Below, piece by piece: positions 1 to 9,187 of a DNA stretch of 64,000 nt. Under the pieces are notes generated by a model. The model saw nothing but the letters and a program-made list of their open reading frames with translations. It was not told the origin of the DNA and made no database searches. The position numbers and the translations under genes are program-made. The first letter of the stretch is position 1. Every line of letters starts with the position of its first letter. This stretch comes from Alkalicoccus daliensis (GTDB lineage Bacteria; Bacillota; Bacilli; Bacillales; Salisediminibacteriaceae): the NCBI RefSeq assembly GCF_900103955.1, contig NZ_FNIL01000001.1:868001-932000 (forward strand), in the 5' to 3' direction.

Positions 1-56
1 AATGCTAAAAGATGACTCTGCGCCATAAAATATTGATGCCAGGAAATCCGTTCCAA
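1..56 (-). CDS. comEB: ComEB-like dCMP deaminase family protein, N-terminal fragment (cut by window edge)
   Basis: Only the first 18 codons and part of the next are present. Read on the minus strand they begin with a TTG codon at 54-56, eight bases after an AAGGAG Shine-Dalgarno sequence, and give MERISWHQYFMAQSHLLA. This resembles the start of ComEB, a zinc-dependent deoxycytidylate deaminase family protein of the comE competence locus. It lies directly downstream of comEA, as in B. subtilis. The catalytic zinc-binding part lies outside the window, so the call rests on the N-terminus and on synteny. Confidence 0.8.
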   Translation of the reverse strand, partial: MERISWHQYFMAQSHLLA

Positions 57-177
57 CTACCTCACTCCTTCAAGTTTTCACTATGACTAAAAGTTTATCA
101 TACTAATCAGGATTTCAGTATGCCCCGGGAGTATTATAAAGTAATCTTTACAGCGTTTCCCCCTTACAAATTGTTTG

Positions 178-795
178 TTAATGCAAAGATAATTGATCCC
201 TGATTGATTCCAGTGTTTTCTCCCCAATCCCCGGGACTTCCATCAGCTCTTCCACGGAAGTGAAAGGGCCATTTTCCTCCCTGTATTGTATGATTGCTGA
301 AGCTTTTGCAGGACCAATACCGTTTAACGTTTCCCAGGATGCCTGTTCAGCTGTATTAATAGGTATTTTATTCATTTCCACAGTTTCATGCTGGGGAGTT
401 TCACCTGTATGAGCTTCTGCTTCTTCAGCAGAGGGGATGATAATTACCATTTCGTCATACACACGCTGTGCAAAGTTCACCGTCTCTATCGCTGCATCTG
501 CTGTAAGTCCACCGGCTTCATCTATTAATTTTTCTACTCTGTCTTCTGAGGATGCGGTATAAACACCAGGAAACTGTACTTCGCCCTTAATATCGACTTT
601 CATCTCTACAGGTGTCTCTTCCAGATCATTTTCTTCAGCAGTATGCCCTATGTCCATGATAGTTTCAGAGTTTAACTGTTCCTCTTCTGTAAAAAAGTAA
701 TATAATCCAATCGCCGCAAGCAGAATGATCCCTCCTGCTATCTTCCCCAGCAGTAACCGATCCATATTTTTCAGCCTATCCAGTACAGCATTCAT
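178..795 (-). CDS. comEA: ComEA, DNA-uptake receptor of the competence machinery
   Basis: Membrane-anchored DNA-binding protein that captures incoming double-stranded DNA outside the membrane and passes it to the ComEC channel. It has 205 residues, the usual family length. There is one hydrophobic segment (about residues 16-35), then an acidic linker, an SLBB-like domain (about 68-115, with a GEVQFPGVY strand), and two C-terminal helix-hairpin-helix motifs (GIGPAKA and VPGIGEKTL). A start at 795 is chosen over an upstream in-frame ATG at 846 because an AAGGAGGGGG ribosome site lies just before it. The next gene, beginning at 56, is comEB. comER, found beside comEA in B. subtilis, is not here. 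Confidence 0.95.
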   Translation of the reverse strand: MNAVLDRLKNMDRLLLGKIAGGIILLAAIGLYYFFTEEEQLNSETIMDIGHTAEENDLEETPVEMKVDIKGEVQFPGVYTASSEDRVEKLIDEAGGLTADAAIETVNFAQRVYDEMVIIIPSAEEAEAHTGETPQHETVEMNKIPINTAEQASWETLNGIGPAKASAIIQYREENGPFTSVEELMEVPGIGEKTLESIRDQLSLH

Positions 796-824
796 TTTCC
801 CCCTCCTTATTATGATTTTTGCAG

Positions 825-840
825 TAAAAATATATTTTTT
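825..840 (-). promoter_or_regulatory. AT-rich palindrome upstream of comEA, possible ComK-type half site
   Basis: The sequence GTAAAAATATATTTTTTAC is nearly palindromic and contains AAAA-N5-TTTT, the half-site pattern recognised by the competence regulator ComK. Only one such box is evident, and ComK normally binds two at fixed spacing. In AT-rich DNA the match could be chance. Confidence 0.3.
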
Positions 841-844
841 ACAC

Positions 845-874
845 AAAAAAATCCGCCCTGCCTGATTCGGCGGA
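845..874 (-). terminator. Rho-independent terminator of the yqe operon
   Basis: On the minus strand TCCGCC pairs with GGCGGA around an 11-base loop, followed by a run of T. It sits after the last gene of the yqeG-to-yqeM operon and separates it from comEA. Confidence 0.75.
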
Positions 875-976
875 CAGAAAATTCCTGTTATTAGTCTTTC
901 AGTAAATGGCAGACCACTTCTAAGTGGTTAAATATGAATTTATAAATATTATATATACCGAACACGTATTCGTCCA

Positions 977-1708
977 CTATTTTTTTTCAGCTTTGAAAAA
1001 AATACGATCATCTTCCTCAAGGTAATCTCTTTTTCCAAAGTCACCGCTAATTACAATATTATGAAACCCAGCCTCTATAAGCCACTTTTTATAAACGGAA
1101 GGAAGAAAAGTACGCTGGAACAGTTCCTCATCCTCACGAAGATACCTTCCATCTTCCTGTTTAATGAAGAAGGTAAGAGAATGATGAACGCTGAGTTCCG
1201 CTTCACCTGGTTCACAAAACCATAAATAAGTTATTTCTTCGGCATTTTCCCCGTACAGCTGATGATCAAATATATGTTCCACCTTAAAAGGAGAATGAAC
1301 ATCAAATAAAAATACTCCTCCTGATCGTAGACTTTCGGCTACATGTGAAAAGGTGGATTTCACTTCATTTTCTTCAGCTAAATAGTTCAGCCCGTCACAA
1401 AATAAAGTTACAGCATCCATATTGCTGAAGCCTGAGATATGCCTCATATCCTGTTCCATAAAAACGGTATTATTTCCTCTTTCCCGCGCTTTTTTTTCCG
1501 CTACAGCAAGCATTTCTCCAGAAATATCCACTCCAGTTGTCTGGAACCCCTGGTCTTCAAGCTGCAGCGTTAATGTTCCTGTTCCGCATGCGAGATCCAG
1601 AATTCTTGCAGATTTTTTCACATAGCTGGTCGCAAACTGAAGCCACGCACCATAAGGAGCATCCTCCATAAGAGTGTCATATAATGCTGCAAAGTGCTGT
1701 TCTGACAA
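977..1708 (-). CDS. yqeM: YqeM-like class I SAM-dependent methyltransferase
   Basis: 243 residues with the class I methyltransferase fold. Motif I (LDLACGTGTLT) lies near residue 37, followed by an acidic residue after the next strand (TGVDIS) and a DGLNYL post-II region. The substrate is unknown. It follows rsfS in the conserved yqe cluster, whose neighbours act in ribosome assembly and NAD synthesis, but that does not define its target. The start is a TTG at 1706-1708, eight bases after a GGGAGG ribosome site. Confidence 0.88.
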   Translation of the reverse strand: MSEQHFAALYDTLMEDAPYGAWLQFATSYVKKSARILDLACGTGTLTLQLEDQGFQTTGVDISGEMLAVAEKKARERGNNTVFMEQDMRHISGFSNMDAVTLFCDGLNYLAEENEVKSTFSHVAESLRSGGVFLFDVHSPFKVEHIFDHQLYGENAEEITYLWFCEPGEAELSVHHSLTFFIKQEDGRYLREDEELFQRTFLPSVYKKWLIEAGFHNIVISGDFGKRDYLEEDDRIFFKAEKK

Positions 1709-1728
1709 TATAATTCCCTCCCGGGGGA

Positions 1729-2082
1729 TCAGCGGAGCATTTCTTCCACGTCCATAATCGGAGCATCACCCCATAATTTTTCGAGCTGATAATAATCGCG
1801 ATCTTCTTTGTGGAAAATATGCACAACAACATCAGCTAAATCTATTAAAACCCAGCGTGCTTCTTTCAGCCCTTCCATTCTTTTTACATCAATTCCGGAC
1901 TCCAGCGCTTTTTGTTTCACTTCCTGGGCGATTGCCTCCACCTGTGTTTCGGAATTCCCGTGACAGATCACAAAATAATCTGCGATGGAAGAAACACCTT
2001 TCATATTCAGGGATTTAATCTGCTGCGCGTTTTTCTCATCAGCAGCACGTACGGTAATATCCAATAATTCTTTACTTTCCAT
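1729..2082 (-). CDS. rsfS: RsfS ribosomal silencing factor
   Basis: Binds ribosomal protein uL14 and blocks subunit joining, lowering translation when nutrients are scarce. It is 117 residues from the ATG at 2082. This start has a better placed AAGGAT sequence than the in-frame ATG four codons upstream. Family features include SSIADYFVICHGNS near residue 31 and the C-terminal DVVVHIF strand followed by YYQLEKLW. The start overlaps the end of yqeK by 11 bases, which suggests translational coupling. Confidence 0.95.
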   Translation of the reverse strand: MESKELLDITVRAADEKNAQQIKSLNMKGVSSIADYFVICHGNSETQVEAIAQEVKQKALESGIDVKRMEGLKEARWVLIDLADVVVHIFHKEDRDYYQLEKLWGDAPIMDVEEMLR

Positions 2083-2659
2083 TAAAAAAATCATCCTTTC
2101 GTTTCATAATATAATAATTGTACGCTGCAAAAGTATCCGGATACACCGAAATTCTTTTTGAAACCAAAAACGTAATAGTCTGTGACAGCGCTGACAGGCA
2201 TCCTGCTTCCAGACTTACTTTTGAAGCTTTCCTTGCTTCAGCAGCTCCAGGAAATGTTCTGCCGGGCTCAATATAATCAGCCAGGAAAACAATTTCTTCT
2301 TCCAGAGACATTTGTTCTCTTCCTGTTGTATGTGAAGCGATCATCTGCAGCACATCTTTATCTGCTATGCCTAATTCTTTTTTTACGTAAAACGCACCTA
2401 CGAATGAATGCAGAAGTTCATCTCCAAAATCCAGCAGCTGGTCCGGAAGATCTGCTTCTTCTTTAACTGTATTTCTCATTTCTGAAGCAGAGCGGTATTT
2501 CGCATAGTCATGGAGGATAGAAGCAAGGCGGATTTTTTGGAGGTTCCCGCCGTATACATGGCATAACTGTTCCGCCGTCTCCGTTACCCGCAGTGTATGT
2601 TCATACCTTTGGGGCTTTAGTGCTTCTTTTACTGCTGACAGTGCCTCCTGCTCATTCAT
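2072..2659 (-). CDS. yqeK: YqeK, HD-domain diadenosine tetraphosphatase (symmetrical)
   Basis: Predicted to hydrolyse Ap4A to two ADP, as shown for bacterial YqeK proteins. 195 residues with an HD domain: a first histidine in the YEHTLRVTETA helix, the metal-binding HD pair in ILHDYAKY, and further histidines in LLHSFVGAF and ASHTTG. It overlaps nadD by 8 bases, with an AAAGGAG ribosome site inside nadD. Confidence 0.93.
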   Translation of the reverse strand: MNEQEALSAVKEALKPQRYEHTLRVTETAEQLCHVYGGNLQKIRLASILHDYAKYRSASEMRNTVKEEADLPDQLLDFGDELLHSFVGAFYVKKELGIADKDVLQMIASHTTGREQMSLEEEIVFLADYIEPGRTFPGAAEARKASKVSLEAGCLSALSQTITFLVSKRISVYPDTFAAYNYYIMKRKDDFFNGK

Positions 2660-3230
2660 ACAATTGATGCTCCTTTATTACTTCCGCTACCCCTTCAGTT
2701 ACTAGAAACCGATTCCACGTACCTTCTTTTATACTGTTTCGAATAGAAGTAGAAGAAATATCGAGTTGAATTCTTTCCAAAAAATGAATGCTCTTAAAAT
2801 CCTGCGGACGGACTTCTGATGTCTGCGTTCCAGGTCTTTCCATCACTATAAATGCCAGCATTTCCTGTAATTTCTTAAAACCGTGCCATAAATGAAAAGT
2901 TTCATAGCTGTCTCCGCCCATAATAAAATAAAAATCATGTTCGGGAAATTCAGTCTGCAGCTCCGAGAACGTATCAATCGTGTAGGAAGGGCCTTTCCGC
3001 TCCATTTCATTTAAGCATAAAACAAATGCCGGTGATAATCGAACCATCTGCTCTACCATTTCAATACGCTGCTTTTCGGTAGTACCTGTAAGAGATTTGT
3101 GCGGGGGCAGGCGGTTAGGCATCCACCAGATTTCATCAAGCGCAAATTTTATTCTCGCTTCTTCTGCCATAGCCAGATGTCCTATGTGCGGAGGATCAAA
3201 AGTTCCTCCCAGGATGCCTATTTTCTTCAT
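2652..3230 (-). CDS. nadD: NadD, nicotinate-nucleotide adenylyltransferase
   Basis: Converts nicotinate mononucleotide and ATP to deamido-NAD in NAD synthesis. 192 residues. The nucleotidyltransferase signature GGTFDPPHIGHL lies at residues 8-19, and the second ATP-binding motif is SSTSIR near residue 161. The ribosome site AGGAGG lies in the last codons of the upstream RNA-binding protein gene. It lies between yqeI and yqeK in the standard yqe order. Confidence 0.96.
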   Translation of the reverse strand: MKKIGILGGTFDPPHIGHLAMAEEARIKFALDEIWWMPNRLPPHKSLTGTTEKQRIEMVEQMVRLSPAFVLCLNEMERKGPSYTIDTFSELQTEFPEHDFYFIMGGDSYETFHLWHGFKKLQEMLAFIVMERPGTQTSEVRPQDFKSIHFLERIQLDISSTSIRNSIKEGTWNRFLVTEGVAEVIKEHQLYE

Positions 3231-3232
3231 CG

Positions 3233-3535
3233 TCAGTCCTCCTGAACCGGGAGTTCTATCTGCTTGTTTTCTTTTGACTCTTTGTACAAAATAATTGTAC
3301 TTCCGATAATCTGCACAATATCCGCTTTTGTTTTTCCAGCAATTTCATCCGCAACCTCATCTTTTTCGTCCATATTATTTTGAAGGATACTGATTTTAAT
3401 AAGTTCTCTTGCTTCCAGCGCATCATCTGCCTGCTTAATGACATTTTCATTGATGCCGCCTTTTCCAACCTGAAGAATTGGTTTAATATGATGTGCCTTT
3501 TTTCTTAAATAGCGTTTTTGCTTACCTGATAACAT
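3233..3535 (-). CDS. yqeI: YhbY/YqeI family CRM-domain RNA-binding protein
   Basis: 100-residue single-domain CRM protein, associated with pre-50S ribosomal particles in other bacteria. The family's GKGG loop appears as QVGKGGIN near residue 22, preceded by the basic KQKRYLRKKAHH helix. The C-terminal tail is acidic. Two bases separate it from nadD and from aroE, so the three genes are probably one transcript. Confidence 0.92.
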   Translation of the reverse strand: MLSGKQKRYLRKKAHHIKPILQVGKGGINENVIKQADDALEARELIKISILQNNMDEKDEVADEIAGKTKADIVQIIGSTIILYKESKENKQIELPVQED

Positions 3536-3537
3536 TG

Positions 3538-4374
3538 TTACACCTCTTTTAATCTGCTTAAAATAGCCTCTTCCATAATTTCCACCGGCGCATCAAGTCC
3601 TGTCCAGTGTTCAAATGCAATGGCGCCCTGCTGAACAAACATACCCATACCATTTAAAGTCCTGACATGCTTTTTTTCTGCTTCTGCTAAAAATCTAGTT
3701 TTCATTGGTGAATAAATCAGATCACATACTAACGTATCCCGGCTTAAGGTTTCAAGGGACATCGGCATTTGACCAATGTTTGGCGTCATTCCAATAGAAG
3801 TTGAATTTATAATAATATCAAATTCTGTTAATTTTGCCTGTGCTTCATTAAGTGTCATTGCTCTTGCTGAAGCACCGCAGTCGGCAGCTAATTCCTCTGC
3901 TTTGCTTTTCGTTCTGTTAGCAATCGTAAGCTGCTTTGCACCTTTGCCTGCCAGCGTGATTGCTACCCCCCTGGCAGCGCCTCCGGCTCCTATCATTAAT
4001 ATAAGGGAGTCTTCCAGTGGCTTTCTCAGCTCTGGGCGCAGGGAGCGGTAAAAACCTTCCCCATCTGTATTATAACCAATTAATTTATTTTGCTTTTCAT
4101 CATAGAATATTGTATTAACCGCCCCTAAGGCTGCTGCTGAAGGATCGAGTTCATCAAGAAATTCAATCACTGCTTCTTTATGAGGTATAGTAACATTCAA
4201 TCCTTTTATCCCTAGCCCTTTCATACCTTTTACAGCTGTTTCCAAATTCTTTTCTTCCACCTGGAAAGGCACATACCGTGCATCAAGCTCCAGTTTTTTA
4301 TAAGCTGCTTCGTGCATGAGGGGAGATAAACTATGGGAAATGGGGTTGCCTATTACTCCAAATACATGAGTCAT
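3538..4374 (-). CDS. aroE: AroE, shikimate dehydrogenase (NADP+)
   Basis: Reduces 3-dehydroshikimate to shikimate in aromatic amino acid synthesis. 278 residues. The N-terminal substrate domain has NPISHSLSPLMHEAA and NVTIPHKE (catalytic Lys). The Rossmann loop is GAGGAARGV near residue 128, followed by NRTKSKA, which fits NADPH preference. The start ATG at 4374 has a CGGAGGG ribosome site. Confidence 0.96.
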   Translation of the reverse strand: MTHVFGVIGNPISHSLSPLMHEAAYKKLELDARYVPFQVEEKNLETAVKGMKGLGIKGLNVTIPHKEAVIEFLDELDPSAAALGAVNTIFYDEKQNKLIGYNTDGEGFYRSLRPELRKPLEDSLILMIGAGGAARGVAITLAGKGAKQLTIANRTKSKAEELAADCGASARAMTLNEAQAKLTEFDIIINSTSIGMTPNIGQMPMSLETLSRDTLVCDLIYSPMKTRFLAEAEKKHVRTLNGMGMFVQQGAIAFEHWTGLDAPVEIMEEAILSRLKEV

Positions 4375-4388
4375 TTAATTCCCTCCGA

Positions 4389-5495
4389 TTAAAATATTGA
4401 TTCTCTCATCGTTACTGTAACACCTTCAGGAGCATAGGTGCGAATCGTCCCGCCTTCTCCATTTACCGTCACCCAGCCTAAACCTGAAAAAACGAGATCC
4501 ACTTTTTCTTTCGGCATTTTCCATTCTTTTTCTTTAAAAGGAGGAAACTCATCTAATTCTTCCGCATTGGGAGGCGTAAGAAGTCCTCCTACATGATTTT
4601 GATATAAATTATCCGCTTTTTCCAGTTTTGTTCTGTGAATTGTCAGCTCATTGGACATATACACGACGAAAGACTGCGGGTCTCCCTCTATAAAATCAAA
4701 TCTTGCAAGTCCCCCGAAGAAAAGAGTCTGCGCCTGCTGCAGCTGATAAATCTTAGGCTTTACTTCTTTCCGGGGACTGATAATTTTCAAATCCTTTTTC
4801 GTTACAAGATGTGCCATCTGATGATGGTTGATGATACCCGGTGTATCATATAAAGTGCTGTCATCATCCAGAGGGACATCAATCATATCAAGCGTTGTTC
4901 CAGGAATATTGGAGGTGGTGATCATCGGTCCGTCCCCCGCACCAAACTCTTTAAGCAGCTGATTAATAAACGTGGACTTGCCTACATTTGTGCAGCCTAC
5001 TACATACACATCTTTTCCTTTTCTATATTTATCTATCGCCTGTGCAGTTTCCAGAACTGCTTCACCAGAAGCGGCACTCATCAGTGTTACATCAACCGGT
5101 TTAAGTCCGTACTCTTTTGCCTGGCGCTTCATCCAGTTAATTACTTTCGGTCTTTTTACCGACTTGGGAAGCAAGTCCACCTTATTTCCTACGAGGAGCA
5201 CCTGATTGTTTCCGATAAACCGCGGCATTCCGGAAAGCCAGCTGCCATCAAAGTCGAATAAATCCACAACTTTTACAATTAAAGCTTCTCTGGAACTCAG
5301 CTGATTCAGCATGCGTAAAAAATCATCATCAGTTAATGATACATCCTGCACTTCATTATAATGTTTTAAGCGGAAACACCGCTGACAGATAATCACATCT
5401 CTTTGTAAAGCAGAAGCTGGTGCATAGCCAGTCTCCCCTGGTTTTTCAGTCTGAATTTCCACACCGCATCCGGCGCAGATTATTTTTTCTCCCAT
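4389..5495 (-). CDS. yqeH: YqeH, circularly permuted ribosome-biogenesis GTPase
   Basis: GTPase needed for 30S subunit assembly. 368 residues. An N-terminal zinc finger (CAGC near residue 8, CQRC near residue 38) is followed by GTPase motifs in permuted order: NKVDLL (G4), SAASGE (G5), GCTNVGKSTFIN (G1) and DTPGI (G3). A C-terminal RNA-binding region follows. The gene start overlaps the end of yqeG by 16 bases. Confidence 0.95.
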   Translation of the reverse strand: MGEKIICAGCGVEIQTEKPGETGYAPASALQRDVIICQRCFRLKHYNEVQDVSLTDDDFLRMLNQLSSREALIVKVVDLFDFDGSWLSGMPRFIGNNQVLLVGNKVDLLPKSVKRPKVINWMKRQAKEYGLKPVDVTLMSAASGEAVLETAQAIDKYRKGKDVYVVGCTNVGKSTFINQLLKEFGAGDGPMITTSNIPGTTLDMIDVPLDDDSTLYDTPGIINHHQMAHLVTKKDLKIISPRKEVKPKIYQLQQAQTLFFGGLARFDFIEGDPQSFVVYMSNELTIHRTKLEKADNLYQNHVGGLLTPPNAEELDEFPPFKEKEWKMPKEKVDLVFSGLGWVTVNGEGGTIRTYAPEGVTVTMRESIF

Positions 5496-5998
5496 TCAAT
5501 TAACCCCTTCCGTTTCATCGCTCGAAATACTCTCTGTTCGATCGAACGGTTGAACTTGGTTAGTATACCATCCGTAGCGGCAACTGGCACTACTAAAATA
5601 GTGTGAAAGCCTGCTCTGTTCCCGCCGAGAATATCCGTAAGAAGCTGGTCGCCTATTACAACTGCTTCAGAATGCTGAAGGTTCATAAGCCTGCACGCCG
5701 CCCTGAAAGCTTTACTGAAAGGTTTTTTTGCACTGTGAATAAATGTCAGTCCATGGGGTGCTGCAAAGGTATGCACTCTCTTTTCATTATTGTTTGATAC
5801 AATAACTACTTCAAATCCCTCATCTTCTAATTTTTGAAGCCACTCCAGGAGCTCTTCTGTCGCATCTTTCCTATCCCATTCCACAAGAGTATTATCCAAG
5901 TCTGTTATGATACCTTTAATGCCCTTTTCTTTTAACACCTCAATATCTATGTCATATACGGATGGCACATATTGATCCGGTATAAATTTCTTGATCAA
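5480..5998 (-). CDS. yqeG: YqeG, HAD-superfamily (subfamily IIIA) phosphatase
   Basis: 172-residue HAD phosphatase. The nucleophile motif is TDLDNTLVEW near residue 34, the VVSNN motif is the Thr/Ser block, and GDQLLTDILGGNRAG is the acidic metal-binding motif. The physiological substrate is not established for this family. A TTG start at 5998 is preferred. It lies eight bases after AGGAGG, whereas the ATG two codons upstream is too close, and it gives the MIKKF start typical of YqeG. It is probably the first gene of the yqe operon. Confidence 0.9.
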   Translation of the reverse strand: MIKKFIPDQYVPSVYDIDIEVLKEKGIKGIITDLDNTLVEWDRKDATEELLEWLQKLEDEGFEVVIVSNNNEKRVHTFAAPHGLTFIHSAKKPFSKAFRAACRLMNLQHSEAVVIGDQLLTDILGGNRAGFHTILVVPVAATDGILTKFNRSIEQRVFRAMKRKGLIEWEKK

Positions 5999-6338
5999 AA
6001 TCATTTCCTCCTTTTATAAATTCTTCAACTTTACGAAGGTTCAGCTGGGATTAGAATACACTATTTATCAACTTCAGTAAATCCTAACACTGAGGTACCC
6101 CCGCGTTGTTCCACCAAATCAGCTGCCAAAAAATAAAAATTCCTTTCTTTCAATCGAATAACTAAAAAATTTCAATTAATTTTTATCGACTTTCTACATA
6201 AAAGTACTTTTTTACGGCAGTGAATATAAGTGCTAACATAATGCATTCCAGTAACTTTTATATTATAATCTATTATGGACTTGACCTGGAATTAACGAAA
6301 ATTCAACTAATTTAAAATTTATAAAGGAGGTTCTCGCT
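5999..6338. other. Divergent intergenic region between yqeG and mrpA
   Basis: About 340 AT-rich bases holding the promoters of two divergent operons. A TATAAT at 6264-6269 is a possible -10 box for mrp, but no good -35 lies at the right distance. A TTGACC at 6281 lacks a well-spaced -10. I see no riboswitch, gene or repeat here. Confidence 0.5.
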
Positions 6339-8765
6339 TTGTCATTGCTTCATTTTGTGGTCTTGGCACCTTTTATCATGGCTATTTTTATGCCATTCTT
6401 TTACTATAAATTCCGCTCAGTACACACAGGCTGGTTTTTACTGCCGCTGCCACTGATTCTTTTCATTTACATTGCTACATACATCCCTATTAACGGAGGT
6501 GGGCTGGAACCGGTGGAACATACGGTGCCCTGGGTTCCTTCTTTAGGCATCAATTTCAGTGTTTATCTGGACGGTCTCAGTCTTCTGTTTGGTTTATTAA
6601 TCACCGGTATTGGGACGCTCGTAGTTTTGTATTCGATCTTCTATATTAAAAACAAGGTTGACGAACCGCTCAATAACTTTTACGTCTACCTGCTTATGTT
6701 TATGGGCGCAATGCTTGGTGTAGTTTTCTCAGACAACTTAATAGTGCTATATGTATTCTGGGAGCTTACAAGCTTATCCTCCGCGCTGCTTATCGCCTAT
6801 TGGTTCCATAAGGAAAAATCCCGGTACGGCGCTCAAAAATCCATGCTGATTACTGTAAGCGGCGGATTTGCGATGCTGGCTGGCTTTTCTCTATTATATG
6901 TGATTGCCGGCAGTACTTTCAGTATTAGAGAAATTATTGCGCAGGCGGATGTAGTAGTGCAGGACCCATTAATTCTTCCTGCAATGCTTTTAATACTGCT
7001 CGGCGCATTTACAAAGTCAGCCCAGTTTCCTTTTCATATCTGGCTTCCCGATGCAATGGAAGCTCCTACACCGGTAAGTGCTTATTTACACTCAGCCACA
7101 ATGGTAAAGGCCGGGATATATCTTGTTGCCCGGATGACGCCTGTGTTTGGTCTTACGGTGGAATGGTTCTGGATCGTGCTTATCTTTGGTTTAGTTACGT
7201 TAACATGGGGTTCCATTTCTGCTGTGCGGCAGACTGATTTAAAAGGAATTTTAGCTTTTTCCACAGTCAGCCAGCTCGGTTTAATTATGTCCCTGCTCGG
7301 GATGGGCTCAGCAGCACTTCATTTTGATTATGTGGAAACGGAAGCTATCTATTATACGGCAATCATGGCTGCAGTTTTCCATTTAATAAACCATGCCACT
7401 TTTAAAGGTGCTCTCTTTATGGTGGTGGGGATCATTGACCATGAAACCGGTACGCGGGATGTCCGTAAGCTGGGCGGTTTGATGGCAATCATGCCGATAA
7501 CTTTCACGGTTTCCCTGATTGGTCTTGCTGCTATGGCAGGACTGCCTCCTTTTAATGGTTTCCTCAGTAAAGAGCTTTTCTTTACTGCATCTTTAAATGT
7601 AGCGAGCCTGGATATATTTAACTTGGAAACTTTAGGCTTCTTCATTCCTGTAGTGGCCTGGATAGCAAGTGTATTTACATTTGTTTACAGCATGATGATT
7701 TTCACCCGTACTTTTACAGGTGAATTTAAACCTGAAAATTATAAAGAAGATGTACATGAAGCACCTATCGGATTGTTAATTTCTCCTATCATTCTTGCAA
7801 GTCTGGTAATCATCTTCGGATTATTCCCAAATATACTTGCCTATACACTGATAGAGCCGACAATGCAGTCTATTTTACCTGGTCTTACTTCGGTTGGAGA
7901 ACAGTTCTATGTGAATATTTATCACTGGCATGGAATCAATACCGAGCTCTTGATGACAATTGCAGTAGTTCTTATTGGTCTTGCTATTGCTTTGAACTTG
8001 AAAAAGTGGCAGGAGTCGTACTTTTTCCAGCGAGAACGTGATCCTCTTAATGCTGTTTATGATCTAGGTCTGGACCAGCTTGTAGTGCAGGCACAGAATG
8101 TAACGAATATGCAGATGACTGGAAGATTAAGAGATTATCTCTTATATATGGCTGTTTTCATCAGCGGTATTATGCTCTGGACCTTCTTCCGCTACGATGC
8201 TTTTGCGATTGATTTTTCAAATGAACTTGCGGTGCCTTTTTATGTAATCCTGGTTGTAGCAGCGCTGCTTGCTTCAACTCTTGCACTGCCTTTCATTTCT
8301 CACCGGATTACGAATATTGTGTTACTCGGTGTCGTAGGCTTTTTAATTGCTTTACTTTTTGTGATTTTCAGAGCACCGGACCTGGCGCTTACTCAGCTGC
8401 TGGTAGAAACGGTGATGGTAGTATTATTCCTTCTTACTTACCGTCATCTGCCTGAAATTACAAAAGAAGCGAAGAACATATGGTCAACCAGTATGAAAGC
8501 AATCGTTTCAGCTGCCGTGGGAGGAGCAGTAATATTAACAGGGCTTTCTGTTCATGCGCTTAATCAAGGAACAGATATCACTCCTATTTCCGATTACTTT
8601 ATTGAGAATTCAAAGACGTTAGCCGGCGGGTATAACATGGTAAACGTTATTCTTGTTGATTTCCGAGGACTGGATACACTTCTCGAAGTTCTCGTACTCG
8701 CAATTGCTGCACTTGGAGTAGTTACACTGATTAAACACAAAATGAAGGAAGGTGAGGATGTATGA
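6339..8765 (+). CDS. mrpA: MrpA, large subunit of the Mrp Na+/H+ antiporter
   Basis: Large membrane subunit of the multi-protein Mrp antiporter, which exchanges cytoplasmic Na+ for external H+ and supports pH and sodium homeostasis. 808 residues, close to the B. subtilis protein. The first two thirds are homologous to complex I NuoL (for example HSATMVKAGIYL and the FSTVSQLG helix). The C-terminal part is the MrpA-specific MbhE-like extension (FRAPDLALTQLLVETV, near residue 675). The TTG start at 6339 lies eight bases after AAAGGAGG. Its stop overlaps the mrpB start. Confidence 0.97.
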   Translation: MSLLHFVVLAPFIMAIFMPFFYYKFRSVHTGWFLLPLPLILFIYIATYIPINGGGLEPVEHTVPWVPSLGINFSVYLDGLSLLFGLLITGIGTLVVLYSIFYIKNKVDEPLNNFYVYLLMFMGAMLGVVFSDNLIVLYVFWELTSLSSALLIAYWFHKEKSRYGAQKSMLITVSGGFAMLAGFSLLYVIAGSTFSIREIIAQADVVVQDPLILPAMLLILLGAFTKSAQFPFHIWLPDAMEAPTPVSAYLHSATMVKAGIYLVARMTPVFGLTVEWFWIVLIFGLVTLTWGSISAVRQTDLKGILAFSTVSQLGLIMSLLGMGSAALHFDYVETEAIYYTAIMAAVFHLINHATFKGALFMVVGIIDHETGTRDVRKLGGLMAIMPITFTVSLIGLAAMAGLPPFNGFLSKELFFTASLNVASLDIFNLETLGFFIPVVAWIASVFTFVYSMMIFTRTFTGEFKPENYKEDVHEAPIGLLISPIILASLVIIFGLFPNILAYTLIEPTMQSILPGLTSVGEQFYVNIYHWHGINTELLMTIAVVLIGLAIALNLKKWQESYFFQRERDPLNAVYDLGLDQLVVQAQNVTNMQMTGRLRDYLLYMAVFISGIMLWTFFRYDAFAIDFSNELAVPFYVILVVAALLASTLALPFISHRITNIVLLGVVGFLIALLFVIFRAPDLALTQLLVETVMVVLFLLTYRHLPEITKEAKNIWSTSMKAIVSAAVGGAVILTGLSVHALNQGTDITPISDYFIENSKTLAGGYNMVNVILVDFRGLDTLLEVLVLAIAALGVVTLIKHKMKEGEDV

Positions 8766-9187
8766 AGACGAACTTCCTGATGTTCCACACCATAACAAGG
8801 ATTGTTTCATTTATCGTCCTCTCTTTTTCGATTTATCTATTTTTCGCAGGACACAATGCACCCGGAGGCGGGTTCATCGGGGGACTGATGATGGCTGGTG
8901 CTTTGATTCTGCTGTACGTATCTTTTGATATAGATAAAATAAAAAAAGTCATTCCCTTTGATTATACGACCATCATTGGCTGGGGACTGCTCATAGCTAT
9001 TTTGACAGGTCTGAACAGCCTTTTATTTGGGGATGCTTTTCTAACACAGTATTTTGAGTATTATCAAGTACCAATAATGGGAGAAGTTGAATTAACTACA
9101 GCTCTTCCCTTTGATCTGGGGATTTATATGGTTGTAGTTGCTGTGGCTCTCCTTACAATTTTATCGATTGCAGAGGATGTTTCATAA
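8762..9187 (+). CDS. mrpB: MrpB antiporter subunit
   Basis: 141-residue membrane subunit, part of the MrpABCDEFG Na+/H+ antiporter. It contains the MnhB signature (FAGHNAPGGGFIGGLMMAGA near residues 27-46) and about four membrane helices. It begins with an ATGA overlap with the mrpA stop and shares one base with mrpC. Confidence 0.96.
   Translation: MKTNFLMFHTITRIVSFIVLSFSIYLFFAGHNAPGGGFIGGLMMAGALILLYVSFDIDKIKKVIPFDYTTIIGWGLLIAILTGLNSLLFGDAFLTQYFEYYQVPIMGEVELTTALPFDLGIYMVVVAVALLTILSIAEDVS

Noticed and set aside
6005-6338. Possible sodium-related riboswitch before mrpA
   Set aside because: No conserved riboswitch motif or expression-platform hairpin is recognisable in this AT-rich gap.
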